This document shows, piece by piece, positions 53,209 through 64,000 of a stretch of 64,000 nt of DNA; the stretch's first letter is position 1; each line of letters begins with the position of its first letter. Below the pieces are notes generated by a model. The model saw only the letters and a program-made list of their open reading frames with translations. It had not been told where the DNA came from and searched no databases. This DNA is from DASSFG01 sp035547915. GTDB lineage: Bacteria > Planctomycetota > Planctomycetia > Pirellulales > JAICIG01. A program made the translations under genes and the position numbers. The stretch covers positions 102,914 to 166,913 of the forward strand of contig DASZTS010000118.1 in NCBI GenBank assembly GCA_035547915.1, in the 5' to 3' direction.

Positions 53209-54156
53209 GTGAACGATCTTTCTACCCGAGCCATTCTCGCTGCGCGACCGCCGAAGCATGTCGTCGACGTCCGGCGCCCCTACGCGTTCTTCGTCGAACA
53301 GGAAAAATCGACCGCGGGCCCGCTCGTCGAGGTCGCGACGATCTTTCTGACCGGCAGCGAATGTCCGTGGCATTGCCTCATGTGCGACCTGTGGAAGCAC
53401 ACCACGGACCATCCGACCTCCCTCGGCGCCATCCCCGAGCAGATCGATTACGCGCTAGCGCAGCTCGCACCGGCGCGGCACGTCAAGCTTTACAACAGTG
53501 GCAATTTCTTTGATGTGCGGGCCGTTCCACCGCAAGATCACCAGGCCATCGCCGAACGCGTGCGACGATTTGGGCGCGTGATCGTCGAAAACCATCCCAA
53601 GCTGTGCGGCGAGCCATGCGTGCGCTTTCGCGACCTGTGCGGCACCGAGTTGGAAGTGGCGATGGGATTGGAAACGGTCCACCCGGATGTTTTGCCGCGT
53701 CTGAATAAGGGCATGACCCTCGACGATTTTGCACGGGCGACCGACTTCCTGCTGCGGCACGATATCTCCTTGCGGGCGTTTATCCTGCTGAAGCCTCCGT
53801 TCTTGACAGAGCAGGAGGGGATCGAGTGGGCCATCCGTTCGCTCGAATATGCGTTCTCGTTGGGGGTCGATTGCTGCTCGCTGGTTCCGACTCGCGGTGG
53901 CAACGGCATCCTCGATCAACTGAAGGCCGATGGCCAGTTTTCGCCCCCCACGATCCGTTCGTTGGAGCAGGTGCTCGAACAGGGACTGTCGCTTGGCCGC
54001 GGACGCGTATTGGCCGACCTGTGGGACATCGAGCGTTATTACGATTGCCCGCATTGCGGACCGCGACGCGCGGATCGCATCGCCGCCATGAATCTGAGCC
54101 AACAAGCGGCGCCGGAGGTGACGTGTGAGTCGTGTTGCACAGGCAACAGAAGCTGA
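53209..54156 (+). CDS. Radical SAM protein related to the RaSEA/TIGR01210 group
   Basis: 315 residues from a GTG at 53209. The cluster-binding motif is CPWHCLMC with C52, C56 and C59. Following segments VKLYNSGNFFD, IVENHPKL, ELEVAMGLETVHPDVLPRLNKGMTLDDF and LRAFILLKPPFLTEQEGIEW match the TIGR01210 type, whose archaeal members (RaSEA) act in archaeosine formation on tRNA. A C-terminal CPHC (with Gly) and CESCC suggest a second metal site. Bacteria do not make archaeosine by the known route, so the substrate here is unknown. The gene lies 63 bp after the dehydratase. Confidence 0.82.
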   Translation: MNDLSTRAILAARPPKHVVDVRRPYAFFVEQEKSTAGPLVEVATIFLTGSECPWHCLMCDLWKHTTDHPTSLGAIPEQIDYALAQLAPARHVKLYNSGNFFDVRAVPPQDHQAIAERVRRFGRVIVENHPKLCGEPCVRFRDLCGTELEVAMGLETVHPDVLPRLNKGMTLDDFARATDFLLRHDISLRAFILLKPPFLTEQEGIEWAIRSLEYAFSLGVDCCSLVPTRGGNGILDQLKADGQFSPPTIRSLEQVLEQGLSLGRGRVLADLWDIERYYDCPHCGPRRADRIAAMNLSQQAAPEVTCESCCTGNRS

Positions 54157-54232
54157 CTTGTGCGGCTTTTGTTGCTAGACTGGGGCCGGATTGGCGTGCT
54201 AGCGACGTCCGTAAATTGTGGCGGAGACGACG

Positions 54233-55633
54233 ATGCTCAATCTTGTTGGATCCGGGGCGCGGCTTTGCGACGGAATCCGCCGTCGCGAGGTGCTGCGTGC
54301 CGGAAGCCTCGGTCTCTTCGGGTTGTCGCTCCCCCAACTCTTCCAAGAGCGCGAGCTGCACGCGGCGACGGGTGCGACCGGCGGTGGCCGAGCCAAATCG
54401 TGTATCGTGCTGTTCTTGATGGGCGGGCCCCCACAGCATTCCACCTGGGATCCCAAGCCGAACGCGCCGCCGGAGGTGCGCGGCGAGTTTAAACACATAC
54501 CGACGAACGTGCCGGGCATCGACCTCTGTGAACTGATGTCGACGACGGCCCGCACCATGGACAAGGTTTGCGTGCTGCGGGCCGTGAGCAGCGGCGACAA
54601 CGCGCATTCGTCCAGCGGCTATTACATGCTCACCGGGCAACCGCACCAACCGCTCAATTCGGAGAACGCCAACCCCGGTGCACCCAACGACTACCCGAGC
54701 CTGGGCGCGCTGACGCGATTGCTGCGCGGCGATGCCCCCGGGTTGCCAGGCGCGATGACGCTGCCGATGCGCATTTTCAATACCTGCGGCAGCATCTGGC
54801 CGGGGCAGAACGCAGGCTTTTTGGGCCGCGCCGCCGATCCTTGGCTGTTGCAGTTCGATCCTTCGGTCGGCGCTCCACGAATCGATGAGTTCACGCTTCC
54901 CGCTGAAATACCGTCGGTCCGGTTGGCCGCCCGGCGATCTCTCTTGGACGAGATCAACCGTCGCGTCGAACGACTCGACGCCAGCGGCTCCATGCGGCAG
55001 TTCGGCCGGTACGAAGAGAGGGCGCTCGATCTGCTCGGCTCCTCGCCCGCGCGGGCCGCGTTCGATCTGGAACAAGAATCGGCGGCGATGCGCGATCGTT
55101 ATGGCCGTACTCCCTTCGGCCAGTCGGTGTTGCTCGCCCGGCGGTTAGTCGAAGCGGGCGTGTCGCTCGTGCAGGTCAATTGGTACCGCGGACCGAACGA
55201 ACCGTCGTCGAACCCGGTTTGGGACACGCACCGCGACGAAACAGCACGCCTAAAAGATGTGCTCGTGCCGCCGATGGATCAGGCCTATTCGGCCTTGCTG
55301 GAAGATCTCTCCCAGCGTGGCCTGCTCGACGAAACACTCGTGGTTTCGATGGGCGAGTTCGGCCGTTCGCCGAAACTCGATGCCGCGGGCGGGCGCGGCC
55401 ACTGGGGCTACGTGTACTCGGCAGCCTTGGCTGGAGGTGGCGTGCGCGGCGGCCAGGTCATCGGAGCGTCCGATAAACAAGGGGGCCAACCACAGGAACG
55501 TCGCGTCAGTCCGGCCGATCTGGCGGCCACGATCTTTCATGGTTTGGGCTATGCGCCCGAGACGCTCTATCAAGACCGCACCGGTCGTCCCCTGCCGCTC
55601 AGCCGAGGCGAGGTGATTCGTGGCGTCTTTTGA
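54233..55633 (+). CDS. DUF1501 family exported protein
   Basis: 466 residues from the ATG at 54233 with GGAG six bases upstream. Tat-like leader RRREVLRAGSLGLFGLSLPQLF. The hallmarks match the DUF1501 gene at 50443: CIVLFLMGGPPQHSTWDPKP, IDLCELMSTTARTMDKVCVLR, HSSSGYYMLTGQ, DLSQRGLLDETLVVSMGEFGRSP and SAALAGGGVRGGQVIGASDKQG. The two paralogues are clearly different in the middle, so this is not a recent duplication. Function unknown; no DUF1549/DUF1553 partner beside it. Confidence 0.9.
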   Translation: MLNLVGSGARLCDGIRRREVLRAGSLGLFGLSLPQLFQERELHAATGATGGGRAKSCIVLFLMGGPPQHSTWDPKPNAPPEVRGEFKHIPTNVPGIDLCELMSTTARTMDKVCVLRAVSSGDNAHSSSGYYMLTGQPHQPLNSENANPGAPNDYPSLGALTRLLRGDAPGLPGAMTLPMRIFNTCGSIWPGQNAGFLGRAADPWLLQFDPSVGAPRIDEFTLPAEIPSVRLAARRSLLDEINRRVERLDASGSMRQFGRYEERALDLLGSSPARAAFDLEQESAAMRDRYGRTPFGQSVLLARRLVEAGVSLVQVNWYRGPNEPSSNPVWDTHRDETARLKDVLVPPMDQAYSALLEDLSQRGLLDETLVVSMGEFGRSPKLDAAGGRGHWGYVYSAALAGGGVRGGQVIGASDKQGGQPQERRVSPADLAATIFHGLGYAPETLYQDRTGRPLPLSRGEVIRGVF

Positions 55634-55668
55634 ACTGGACTCTTCACACTGCTTTGGAGGGCATCGCT

Positions 55669-55971
55669 TTGAACCGTTTTACACCGTTCGTCGGTTTGCT
55701 GATCTTGGTGGTGTTGGTTTCACCCGCGCTGGCCAACGCCGTCCACGAAGGGAAGGTGGTCAGCGTCGATGACAAGGAGTTGAAGATGGTCGTGCTCGTC
55801 AAAGGGAGTGACCAGCGCGAATTCAAGGTGGACGACAAGTGTGAGATCACACTCGACGGCAAGAAAGCCGATCTCGACGACATCGAGGAAGGAGCCTCGG
55901 TCAAGCTCATGACCAAGAAGGTGAAAAGCGCCGAAGTCGTCGTCAAAATCGAGGCCAAATCGGCGGAATAG
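55669..55971 (+). CDS. Small secreted protein of a planctomycete-type family
   Basis: 100 residues from a TTG at 55669, eight bases after GGAGG. An earlier TTG at 55630 overlaps the DUF1501 stop but would spoil the signal peptide (RFTPFVGLLILVVLVSPALANA). The mature part is a small beta domain: VHEGKVVSVDDKELKMVV, REFKVDDKCEITLDGKKADLDDIEEG, then a repetitive Lys/Val tail. Related short proteins with KITLDGK-type motifs are frequent in planctomycetes. Function unknown. Confidence 0.75.
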   Translation: MNRFTPFVGLLILVVLVSPALANAVHEGKVVSVDDKELKMVVLVKGSDQREFKVDDKCEITLDGKKADLDDIEEGASVKLMTKKVKSAEVVVKIEAKSAE

Positions 55972-56099
55972 CTCGCAATCCTTCGCGTGAGCAACGGCCG
56001 CTTGTCGCATGGCAGTCGGCTGGGTAGGGTGAACGGTTTGTTCACCGACCTCTTTCGTTGACAGGGCGCCGGCCCGGACTTCCGCAAGTCCGCGTATGC

Positions 56100-58718
<2,619 letters not shown>

Positions 58719-58727
58719 GAACCAACC

Positions 58728-58831
58728 TTAGAGCAACCGACAAACCCGGTCCGGGCTTCCGAAAATCGGCGTTTCACGGCCGATTTTTTTCCCACTGCGC
58801 TCCGGCTTCCGGATTTTCTCAGCCGCTCTTA
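58728..58831. repeat. Dispersed stop-adjacent hairpin element, copy E
   Basis: About 104 bp in the orientation of copy C. It begins TTAGAGCAACCGACAAACCC, has the core GAAAATCGGC, loop GTTTCACG, GCCGATTTTTTT, then TGCGCTCCGGCTTCC and ends TCTCAGCCGCTCTTA. The terminal TTA is the minus-strand stop codon (TAA) of the Gly/His-rich gene, and the other end lies ten bases after the uvrA stop. It thus fills the whole convergent gap and could terminate both transcripts. Confidence 0.85.
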
Positions 58832-60352
58832 GCCCGCGGCTTTGCCGTCCGCCGCGTTCGCATTACCGGCCTGGTTGTTGCCGGCTTGGTTGCCCTTCGG
58901 CTGTCCGCCGTCGGCCTCTTTGTCGGGTGCGGCCTGAGGCTTGGCAAGCTTGGCATTGAACAGGTCGCGCAGCTTCTTGGCCAGTTGGTCGGCCGGTGCC
59001 AGCTCGAGCGTCTTATCGAGTTGCTTCACCGCGTGATCTGGATAACCCAGATATCCGTAGTGATACCCCAGCAAGAACCGCAGGGCCGGATCGTCCGGGG
59101 CCTGCTTGGCCGATTTCTCCAAGGCGCGCAACTGGCTCGTGTAGTCGCCGACCTTGCCGTAGAGCTCGCGGTAGTTCTTGACCACGACATTCCACTGATC
59201 TTCGGGCAATAGCTGCATTGCTTGCTGCGCCGCGCCGGCCGCTTCGTTGTAGCTGCCCGTGGCGAACAGGCCCTGCGCCAACATCATCATCAGCACGCCG
59301 TTCTGTGGGTCGTCGACGAGTGCATGGCGCCAGGCATAAACCGCTGCCTTGTAGTCGCCGGCCTTGAAATCGTTCTCGCCCTTCTGGGCGAACACCTCGG
59401 AGTCCTTCCCCGTGAGGGCCGGCGCATTGGCCACAGCCGGTGTGTTGGCGGCCGGATACGCTCCGTACATTCCGTAGCCGTATGGATAACCATAGGCGCC
59501 GTAACCGTAGCCGTACGGATAGTAGTACGCATACGGGTTGTAGCCATATCCGTAGCCGTACCCATAACCATAGCCAAGACCGTACAGCCCATAGCCGTAG
59601 AACGGATATCCGAAACCAAAGAAGGGGAATCCGAAGCCGAAGAACGGGAAGAAATTACGGTTGTGATTGAAGTGGTTCCCATTCATCCCATTGTGATGGT
59701 GGCCCATCGCGCCGTTCATGCCGTGCCCACCCGCGACCGTCGAGACCGGCGAGATCCCGTGGTGCTGCAGAAAGTTCGAATGATGGCCCACACTATTGGC
59801 CTGGTGATTCAGCAATCCTTGCGCATGCGTGCCGGCAAAGTTGCCGCCGTTCACGCCCCGGTAGCCGCTCATCACATGGCCATTGCCAGTGGCACCAACA
59901 TGCCGCGAGGTGAACGAATTGGGATTCTGATGGACGGTGCCGAGATTCCCCGCATGGTGGCCGCCGACGCCCGACAATCCACCTATTCCACTGTGCGTCG
60001 AACCGCTCAATCCGCTGTGTGAGGTACCGAGCCCGGATATGCCGGAATGCCCACCGAGTCCGCTGCTATAGCCACCGTAGTGTCCGCCGCCCAGGCCACT
60101 ACTGAAACCGCCGTAATGGCCGCCGCCGAATCCGCCGTAATGACCACCGCCGAAACCACCGAAATGGCCTCCACCCATGTGGCCACCGAATCCTCCGCCG
60201 TGGCCGCCGCCGAATCCGCCCCCGTGGCCACCACCTCCTCCGTGCCCGCCGCCCCCGCCTCCACCTCCACCATGAGCGTACGCCGGTTGCGGTAGATTCC
60301 ACGTCACTACGGCCAGCATGGCCGCAACGGTCACAGATTTGCGGAAAAGCAT
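58829..60352 (-). CDS. Secreted Gly/His/Tyr-rich protein with C-terminal TPR domain
   Basis: 507 residues with GAGAGGAG before the ATG. Signal peptide VTVAAMLAVVTWNLPQPAYAHG. Residues 27-150 are Gly/His repeats (GGGHGGGFGG and GGHYGGF type). Residues 150-245 are His/Asn/Gly-rich (NGMNGNHFNHNRNFF). Residues 245-315 are Phe/Gly then Tyr/Gly-rich (FFPFFGFGFPFFGFG, YGYGYGYGYGY, YPYGYGYG). Residues 330-460 form TPR-like helices (ENDFKAGDYKAAVYAWRHAL, LGYHYGYLGYPDHAVKQLDKTLEL). A polar tail ends in NAADGKAAG. Inferred: envelope protein with a flexible, possibly metal-binding or phase-separating segment and a binding domain. The TAA stop is formed by repeat copy E. Confidence 0.8.
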   Translation of the reverse strand: MLFRKSVTVAAMLAVVTWNLPQPAYAHGGGGGGGGGHGGGGGHGGGFGGGHGGGFGGHMGGGHFGGFGGGHYGGFGGGHYGGFSSGLGGGHYGGYSSGLGGHSGISGLGTSHSGLSGSTHSGIGGLSGVGGHHAGNLGTVHQNPNSFTSRHVGATGNGHVMSGYRGVNGGNFAGTHAQGLLNHQANSVGHHSNFLQHHGISPVSTVAGGHGMNGAMGHHHNGMNGNHFNHNRNFFPFFGFGFPFFGFGYPFYGYGLYGLGYGYGYGYGYGYNPYAYYYPYGYGYGAYGYPYGYGMYGAYPAANTPAVANAPALTGKDSEVFAQKGENDFKAGDYKAAVYAWRHALVDDPQNGVLMMMLAQGLFATGSYNEAAGAAQQAMQLLPEDQWNVVVKNYRELYGKVGDYTSQLRALEKSAKQAPDDPALRFLLGYHYGYLGYPDHAVKQLDKTLELAPADQLAKKLRDLFNAKLAKPQAAPDKEADGGQPKGNQAGNNQAGNANAADGKAAG

Positions 60353-60529
60353 GGGGAAACTCCTCTCGCGATTAGGACATCCTCGCCTGGATGCAGTCTA
60401 TCCATTCTAGGAGGCTCGTGCAGCAAAAGCACGAATCTGGCGCTAAAGTAATGTCTCCCGCAGGCAGATTGGTACAATTATTTCGTCGCGGCCTATGCCG
60501 CCCTTCCGACGTACCGAGGGGACCCAACG
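60353..60529. other. Divergent intergenic region
   Basis: About 177 bp between the starts of the Gly/His-rich gene and the EF-hand gene. It must hold promoters for both. I could not fix hexamers with confidence. Confidence 0.35.
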
Positions 60530-62314
60530 ATGGCCAGTCATCGCAGCCTGTCGCGCTCGGCTCAGCATGTTCATCGACGAGGGGCGACGCGCCCCGTTTG
60601 GTTTGCTGGTGGCTTTTGGGCTGGCGCGATCTGCGCGCAGGTAGCATTCTTGCTGGCAGCGCAGACAACGCTGGCGAAGACTACTGACGCCGCAGCCGGT
60701 GCCGACGATGGCGTGCAGGATTTGCTGTTTTGCGGGCCGCTACGGCCGATCTGGATCAAGCTGCGCGTCACGGTCGATGGTCGGCCCTTCCGCGAGGTGT
60801 GGCGATCGAACGTTCGCCAAGTCTTTGCCGACGTCGACGCCGATCACGACGGCGCGATACGCGTGGTCGCCGATGCGAGTAAATCGACCAGCGCAGCGAC
60901 GAAAAAAGTGCCGGATAGCGTAGCCGCCCTGGCCGACTCGGCGGCCGTTTACCTCGGCCAGGATGCCGCTCAGGCGCGAACGGGATTGGAGCGATTGGCC
61001 GCAGAGCACGGCGGTATGCTCACGCTCGCCGACTTCGAAGGCTATTTCGGGCAAGCCGCCCCGCCATTCGCCATCGCCGTCGGAGTGGGCCGCACGACGG
61101 CCGGACAGGCATTATTTCCACTGCTCGATGGCGATGGCGACCAGCAATTAACGCCCGAAGAGCTGAACGTAGCGGAAGCGCGGCTGCGCGTACGCGATTT
61201 CGACGACAACAAGAGCCTGACGCGGCTGGAATTGGTCGACGCCCCCAATTCATCGCTGGCCGCGGTCGCCGAGGCCTCGGATGAACGGCAGACTTCGCCG
61301 CTCTTCATGGCCGGACCGCTGGCGATGGTCGATCCGGCTCGCGCGTCGGTGTTGAGTGCGGCCATCCTGGCCGAATACGACCGCGACCATGACGGTGCGC
61401 TCACCACCGCCGGCAAATCGGCGGAGTTTACGCCCACCGCCAAGCAGCTTTCACGGCTCGACGCCCAGCCCGGCGACACACTCGACGGAAAATGCCTCGA
61501 GAGATTCTGTCTCGGCTCGCCGGATCTGGAGTTGAAGATCGAGTTGGGAAAGGTGTCGGCGACGAGTCGACGGTTCGGTTCCCCTCGCACCCGGTCTACC
61601 ACCGACGAAGATGGCTCAACACCACGACTCAAGCAGCGCCTCGATGGAAGCTGGGACGTGACGCTCGACGACGCCCATCTCTTTGTGCGGCGCAACAATC
61701 GCGATCCCTCCAAGAACTCCGAAAGCGGACCGAGTTTGCAGATGTTCGATGCCGACAACAACGGCTACCTGGATGAGCAAGAACTGGCGGGCGTGCCCAA
61801 CCTCGCCGGTGCCTTCGCCTCGATCGACACCGACCACGACGGCAAGATCTTTGCCGGCGAGTTGCAAAGCTACACCGATCGACAGGGCCGGGCAGCTTCG
61901 GTGCGGCTGCTCTTGGAAGTGTTCGACCAAGGACAGGAGCTCTTCGACCACCTCGACGAGAACCACGATTACCGGCTAAGTCCGCGTGAGCTGCACAACG
62001 CGGCCGAGATTGTCAAACAGATCGATGCCAATCACGACGGCCGGCTATCGGCCGGCGAGATTCCTCAGCAACTCGTGCTGGAACTCTCGCGCAATACCCC
62101 CAGCGCGGCTGTCACCGAACGTCGCTCGATCCGGGGCGGCGAACGAGTTCGTGCCGCCACGAAAAGCGGACCCGCCTGGTTTCAGAAGATGGACCGCAAC
62201 GACGACGGTGAGTTGAGTCCGCGTGAGTTCTTGGGCCCCGTCGAACTATTCAAGCGTCTCGATCAGAACCAGAACGGCGTGCTCGACCCCAAGGAAGCCG
62301 AGGCGGAGCGTTGA
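60530..62314 (+). CDS. Exported multi-EF-hand protein
   Basis: 594 residues. A long N-terminus with a hydrophobic stretch (FAGGFWAGAICAQVAFLLAAQ, about 25-46) serves as signal or anchor. About ten EF-hand-like D-x-D/N-x-D/N-G loops are visible: DVDADHDGAIR, LLDGDGDQQLT, EYDRDHDGALT, MFDADNNGYLD, SIDTDHDGKIF, HLDENHDYRLS, QIDANHDGRLS, KMDRNDDGELS and RLDQNQNGVLD, plus a weaker DFDDNKSLT. Five pack closely at the C-terminus. The central part (about 330-400) is without recognised domain. It probably binds Ca2+ outside the cytoplasm. Such EF-hand proteins are frequent in planctomycetes, function unknown. Confidence 0.85.
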   Translation: MASHRSLSRSAQHVHRRGATRPVWFAGGFWAGAICAQVAFLLAAQTTLAKTTDAAAGADDGVQDLLFCGPLRPIWIKLRVTVDGRPFREVWRSNVRQVFADVDADHDGAIRVVADASKSTSAATKKVPDSVAALADSAAVYLGQDAAQARTGLERLAAEHGGMLTLADFEGYFGQAAPPFAIAVGVGRTTAGQALFPLLDGDGDQQLTPEELNVAEARLRVRDFDDNKSLTRLELVDAPNSSLAAVAEASDERQTSPLFMAGPLAMVDPARASVLSAAILAEYDRDHDGALTTAGKSAEFTPTAKQLSRLDAQPGDTLDGKCLERFCLGSPDLELKIELGKVSATSRRFGSPRTRSTTDEDGSTPRLKQRLDGSWDVTLDDAHLFVRRNNRDPSKNSESGPSLQMFDADNNGYLDEQELAGVPNLAGAFASIDTDHDGKIFAGELQSYTDRQGRAASVRLLLEVFDQGQELFDHLDENHDYRLSPRELHNAAEIVKQIDANHDGRLSAGEIPQQLVLELSRNTPSAAVTERRSIRGGERVRAATKSGPAWFQKMDRNDDGELSPREFLGPVELFKRLDQNQNGVLDPKEAEAER

Positions 62315-62337
62315 AACCGGCGCGTGATCCGTTCGCA

Positions 62338-63756
62338 TCATCGCCAAAGGGCCAACTCGCCGGCCGTATGCCGCGGCACGAACCCGTCGGCGGACAGGTC
62401 GGAGCCGCGCGCCGTGACGATCCAGCAGGGGCGGTTGGTGCCGTCGTCGTCCCGTAGCACAGGGTGGTCGAGCGCCAGTTCGAGCATGCGCTCCAGTTCG
62501 CCGGGAAGATTCATCGCGACGACCGGCCGCGGATCGGCGGTGATACGTGCCACCAGATTGTCGACGGCTGGCCATTGCCGGCCAAAGCGCCGCGCGCGCG
62601 GCAGGTCGACGCCCAGCCAGTACCCGCCCGCCACGATCAACTGCACGACCAGACAAGCGGCCGCCACATATCGTCGTCGCTCGCCCGTGCCCTGTAGGGC
62701 AAACCATGCGCAAGCGAGCAACGCGGGCAGCAAGGGCAGGAGTAGGCGCGCACCCGTGTCCATCGCGTGGGCTGCGATGAGCAGCAGATAGAACGGCACG
62801 TACCAGGCATAGAGATCGTTCGCGCAGCCTCGCCAACGCCACCACCCCAGGCACACGAGTACGAAGAACGGAACATGAATCACCATGTTCGGATCGGTCC
62901 AATCGCCGGGTGCAGCGTGGGTCTTGAAGAAACCGGGGATGCAAACACGGCCGATGTCGCTGATGCACAGTTGCAAGCCCCGCGAATAGCTCTCCAACGG
63001 CGATCGGGCGGCGTCGTGGAAATTATCGGCGTACGATCGGCCGCCAAGCTGAGCAGCCAGGGCCCGTTCATGATGGACAAAAAGGGCGACCGGAGCCGCA
63101 GCCCCCGCGGCAACGACAAGCGTTGCGGCAATTGCTCGCAGCCAGCCCCAACGACATTCACGCGCCTCTCGCAGGGCCCATAGGGCGAAGGCCGGCGCCA
63201 ACATAATGCCCACCGGCCGGATGGCACTCACCAGGGCGAGCAACACGGCGCAGCCGGCCAATCGGAATGCAAACCGCGGGGTTCGCATCGTGCCGGTCAG
63301 TGTGCCGAGCAGGTTGATCGACCAGACCAACACGCACATGAAGGCCGCTTCGCTCAACGGCCGACGAAAGTGGATACAAAAGCCGTGGTTGACGACCGTC
63401 AACGCCGCAAGCCAGAGGGCTGCCCTCGGCTCGACCCGTTTCCCCCAACGATACACACCCAGCATCAGTCCCACGGCCAGCAGCCATTGGAATACAGCGA
63501 TCAATACGAATGGCCTCTCGCTCGTCATGAACAACGGACTGAGCAACAGCGGATAGCCGGGCGAATACCAGAGTAAAGGACTTCCCAGGTTGGTGGGTCC
63601 GGTTCCTCTCGCCAAGCTCCGTGCCATCGAAAGGTAGGCCGTCGAATCGACCGACGAGTACCACCACGGGCCGATCTGGAGAGCCAGCAATAGCGCGCAG
63701 GCGGCCAACACAGCTTTGGGTCGTGCCTGGCACTGCGCCACGAAACGTGCGATCAT
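62338..63756 (-). CDS. Multi-pass membrane glycosyltransferase-like protein (GT-C / PMT-like)
   Basis: 472 residues. About ten hydrophobic helices can be counted, starting at 13-30 (AVLAACALLLALQIGPWW). The first extracytoplasmic loop has SVDSTAYLSMARSLARGTG, the place where GT-C enzymes keep a catalytic Asp. SPGYPLLLSPLF and RRPLSEAAFMCVLVW also resemble GT39/ArnT-type proteins. The last 100 residues are soluble (VDNLVARITADPRPVVAMNLPGE). It would transfer a sugar from a polyprenyl phosphate to an acceptor at the membrane. Acceptor and donor unknown; its stop lies 23 bp from the EF-hand gene stop (convergent). Confidence 0.75.
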   Translation of the reverse strand: MIARFVAQCQARPKAVLAACALLLALQIGPWWYSSVDSTAYLSMARSLARGTGPTNLGSPLLWYSPGYPLLLSPLFMTSERPFVLIAVFQWLLAVGLMLGVYRWGKRVEPRAALWLAALTVVNHGFCIHFRRPLSEAAFMCVLVWSINLLGTLTGTMRTPRFAFRLAGCAVLLALVSAIRPVGIMLAPAFALWALREARECRWGWLRAIAATLVVAAGAAAPVALFVHHERALAAQLGGRSYADNFHDAARSPLESYSRGLQLCISDIGRVCIPGFFKTHAAPGDWTDPNMVIHVPFFVLVCLGWWRWRGCANDLYAWYVPFYLLLIAAHAMDTGARLLLPLLPALLACAWFALQGTGERRRYVAAACLVVQLIVAGGYWLGVDLPRARRFGRQWPAVDNLVARITADPRPVVAMNLPGELERMLELALDHPVLRDDDGTNRPCWIVTARGSDLSADGFVPRHTAGELALWR

Positions 63757-63993
63757 CGCGATGCTTCCACCTCGAAAACGGTGATAGGATAAGGAGTTTG
63801 GCTAAAAATCGCCAAGAGCGTTTTTTCCGTCGCTAGCACCCTTTCGGCACCTGCTCTAAAGGGGTGCACGCCAGCTTCCGTGCTTGTTGGTGGGGTGCAA
63901 AAAAGCTCAATAGGAGAATTTGGTTTGGGAGCGTTAAAGTAGGGCGAGTACCGGCGGCAGGGAAGGCCGCGGTAGGCTTAAGGAGATCCAATC
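63757..63993. other. Intergenic region at the right edge
   Basis: About 237 bp, divergent between the glycosyltransferase-like gene and a gene beginning at the right edge. It holds a small inverted repeat, TTGGC...GCCAA, near 63800 followed by a T-run. Near the end an AAGGAG ribosome site is placed for the ATG at 63994. No gene. Confidence 0.4.
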
Positions 63994-64000
63994 ATGGACG
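63994..64000 (+). CDS. Start of a gene cut by the right edge
   Basis: ATG GAC with AAGGAG about nine bases upstream. Only two codons are visible, so the product cannot be named. Confidence 0.4.

Noticed and set aside
50443..55633. DUF1501 cluster as a standard DUF1549/DUF1553-DUF1501 pair
   Set aside because: No cytochrome-type DUF1549/DUF1553 partner is present on either side.

Overview
The window is high in G+C and gene-dense, and it reads as a chromosomal segment of a planctomycete, most likely of the Pirellulales type. The evidence is family content: a BBP7-type outer-membrane barrel protein, two DUF1501 proteins, a DUF1559 prepilin-like protein, three proteins with the planctomycete 'LE-x-x-E-x-R-x-LL' N-terminal export motif, TIGR03118 and DUF4214 surface modules, and two ECF sigma factor / Ser-Thr kinase pairs. 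I see no rRNA, tRNA, CRISPR array, transposase, integrase or phage gene.

Layout. 1-6.6 kb: a kinase cut by the left edge, a BBP7 barrel protein, and an ECF sigma-kinase-TPR operon, all on the minus strand. 6.6-12.7 kb (plus): a membrane protein, Dps, a di-heme cytochrome c peroxidase, an EmrA/EmrB-type efflux pair and a 28-residue membrane peptide. 12.7-20 kb: an exported TPR protein, aconitase, and a cytochrome c domain fused to an outer-membrane barrel. 20-33.4 kb: two paralogous giant surface proteins in opposite orientation enclose a three-gene minus-strand operon (exported/anchored protein, ECF sigma factor, kinase). 33.4-41.6 kb: an ABC ATPase with a small partner, ispE-spoVG, a beta-helix protein and several small proteins. 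41.6-50.3 kb: DNA ligase D, LarB, a HAD-HerA-like fusion, an SMP-30 protein, a cyclase-family hydrolase, DUF1697 and a family 5 uracil-DNA glycosylase. 50.4-56 kb (plus): DUF1501, an enolase-superfamily dehydratase, a radical SAM protein, DUF1501 and a small secreted protein. 56-64 kb: a shortened UvrA, a Gly/His/Tyr-rich TPR protein, an EF-hand protein and a GT-C membrane protein.

The strongest unexplained signal is a dispersed, roughly 100-bp element with imperfect terminal inverted repeats and a strong A/T-flanked hairpin core. I count six copies: 22551-22655, 22656-22753, 27066-27188, 40884-40985 (diverged), 46954-47027 (shortened) and 58728-58831. In four of the six, the first bases of the element (TAG-AGC or TAA-GAGC) are the stop codon of the adjacent gene. 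Two copies lie around the 20-33 kb surface-protein locus, where the two paralogues also share their N-terminal module and a short upstream DNA block. Other notable points are the cytochrome-barrel fusion, a SpoVG with an inserted zinc ribbon, a UvrA lacking roughly 80-90 residues, three tandem TIGR03118 propellers in one protein, and the HAD-ATPase fusion beside an isolated larB.
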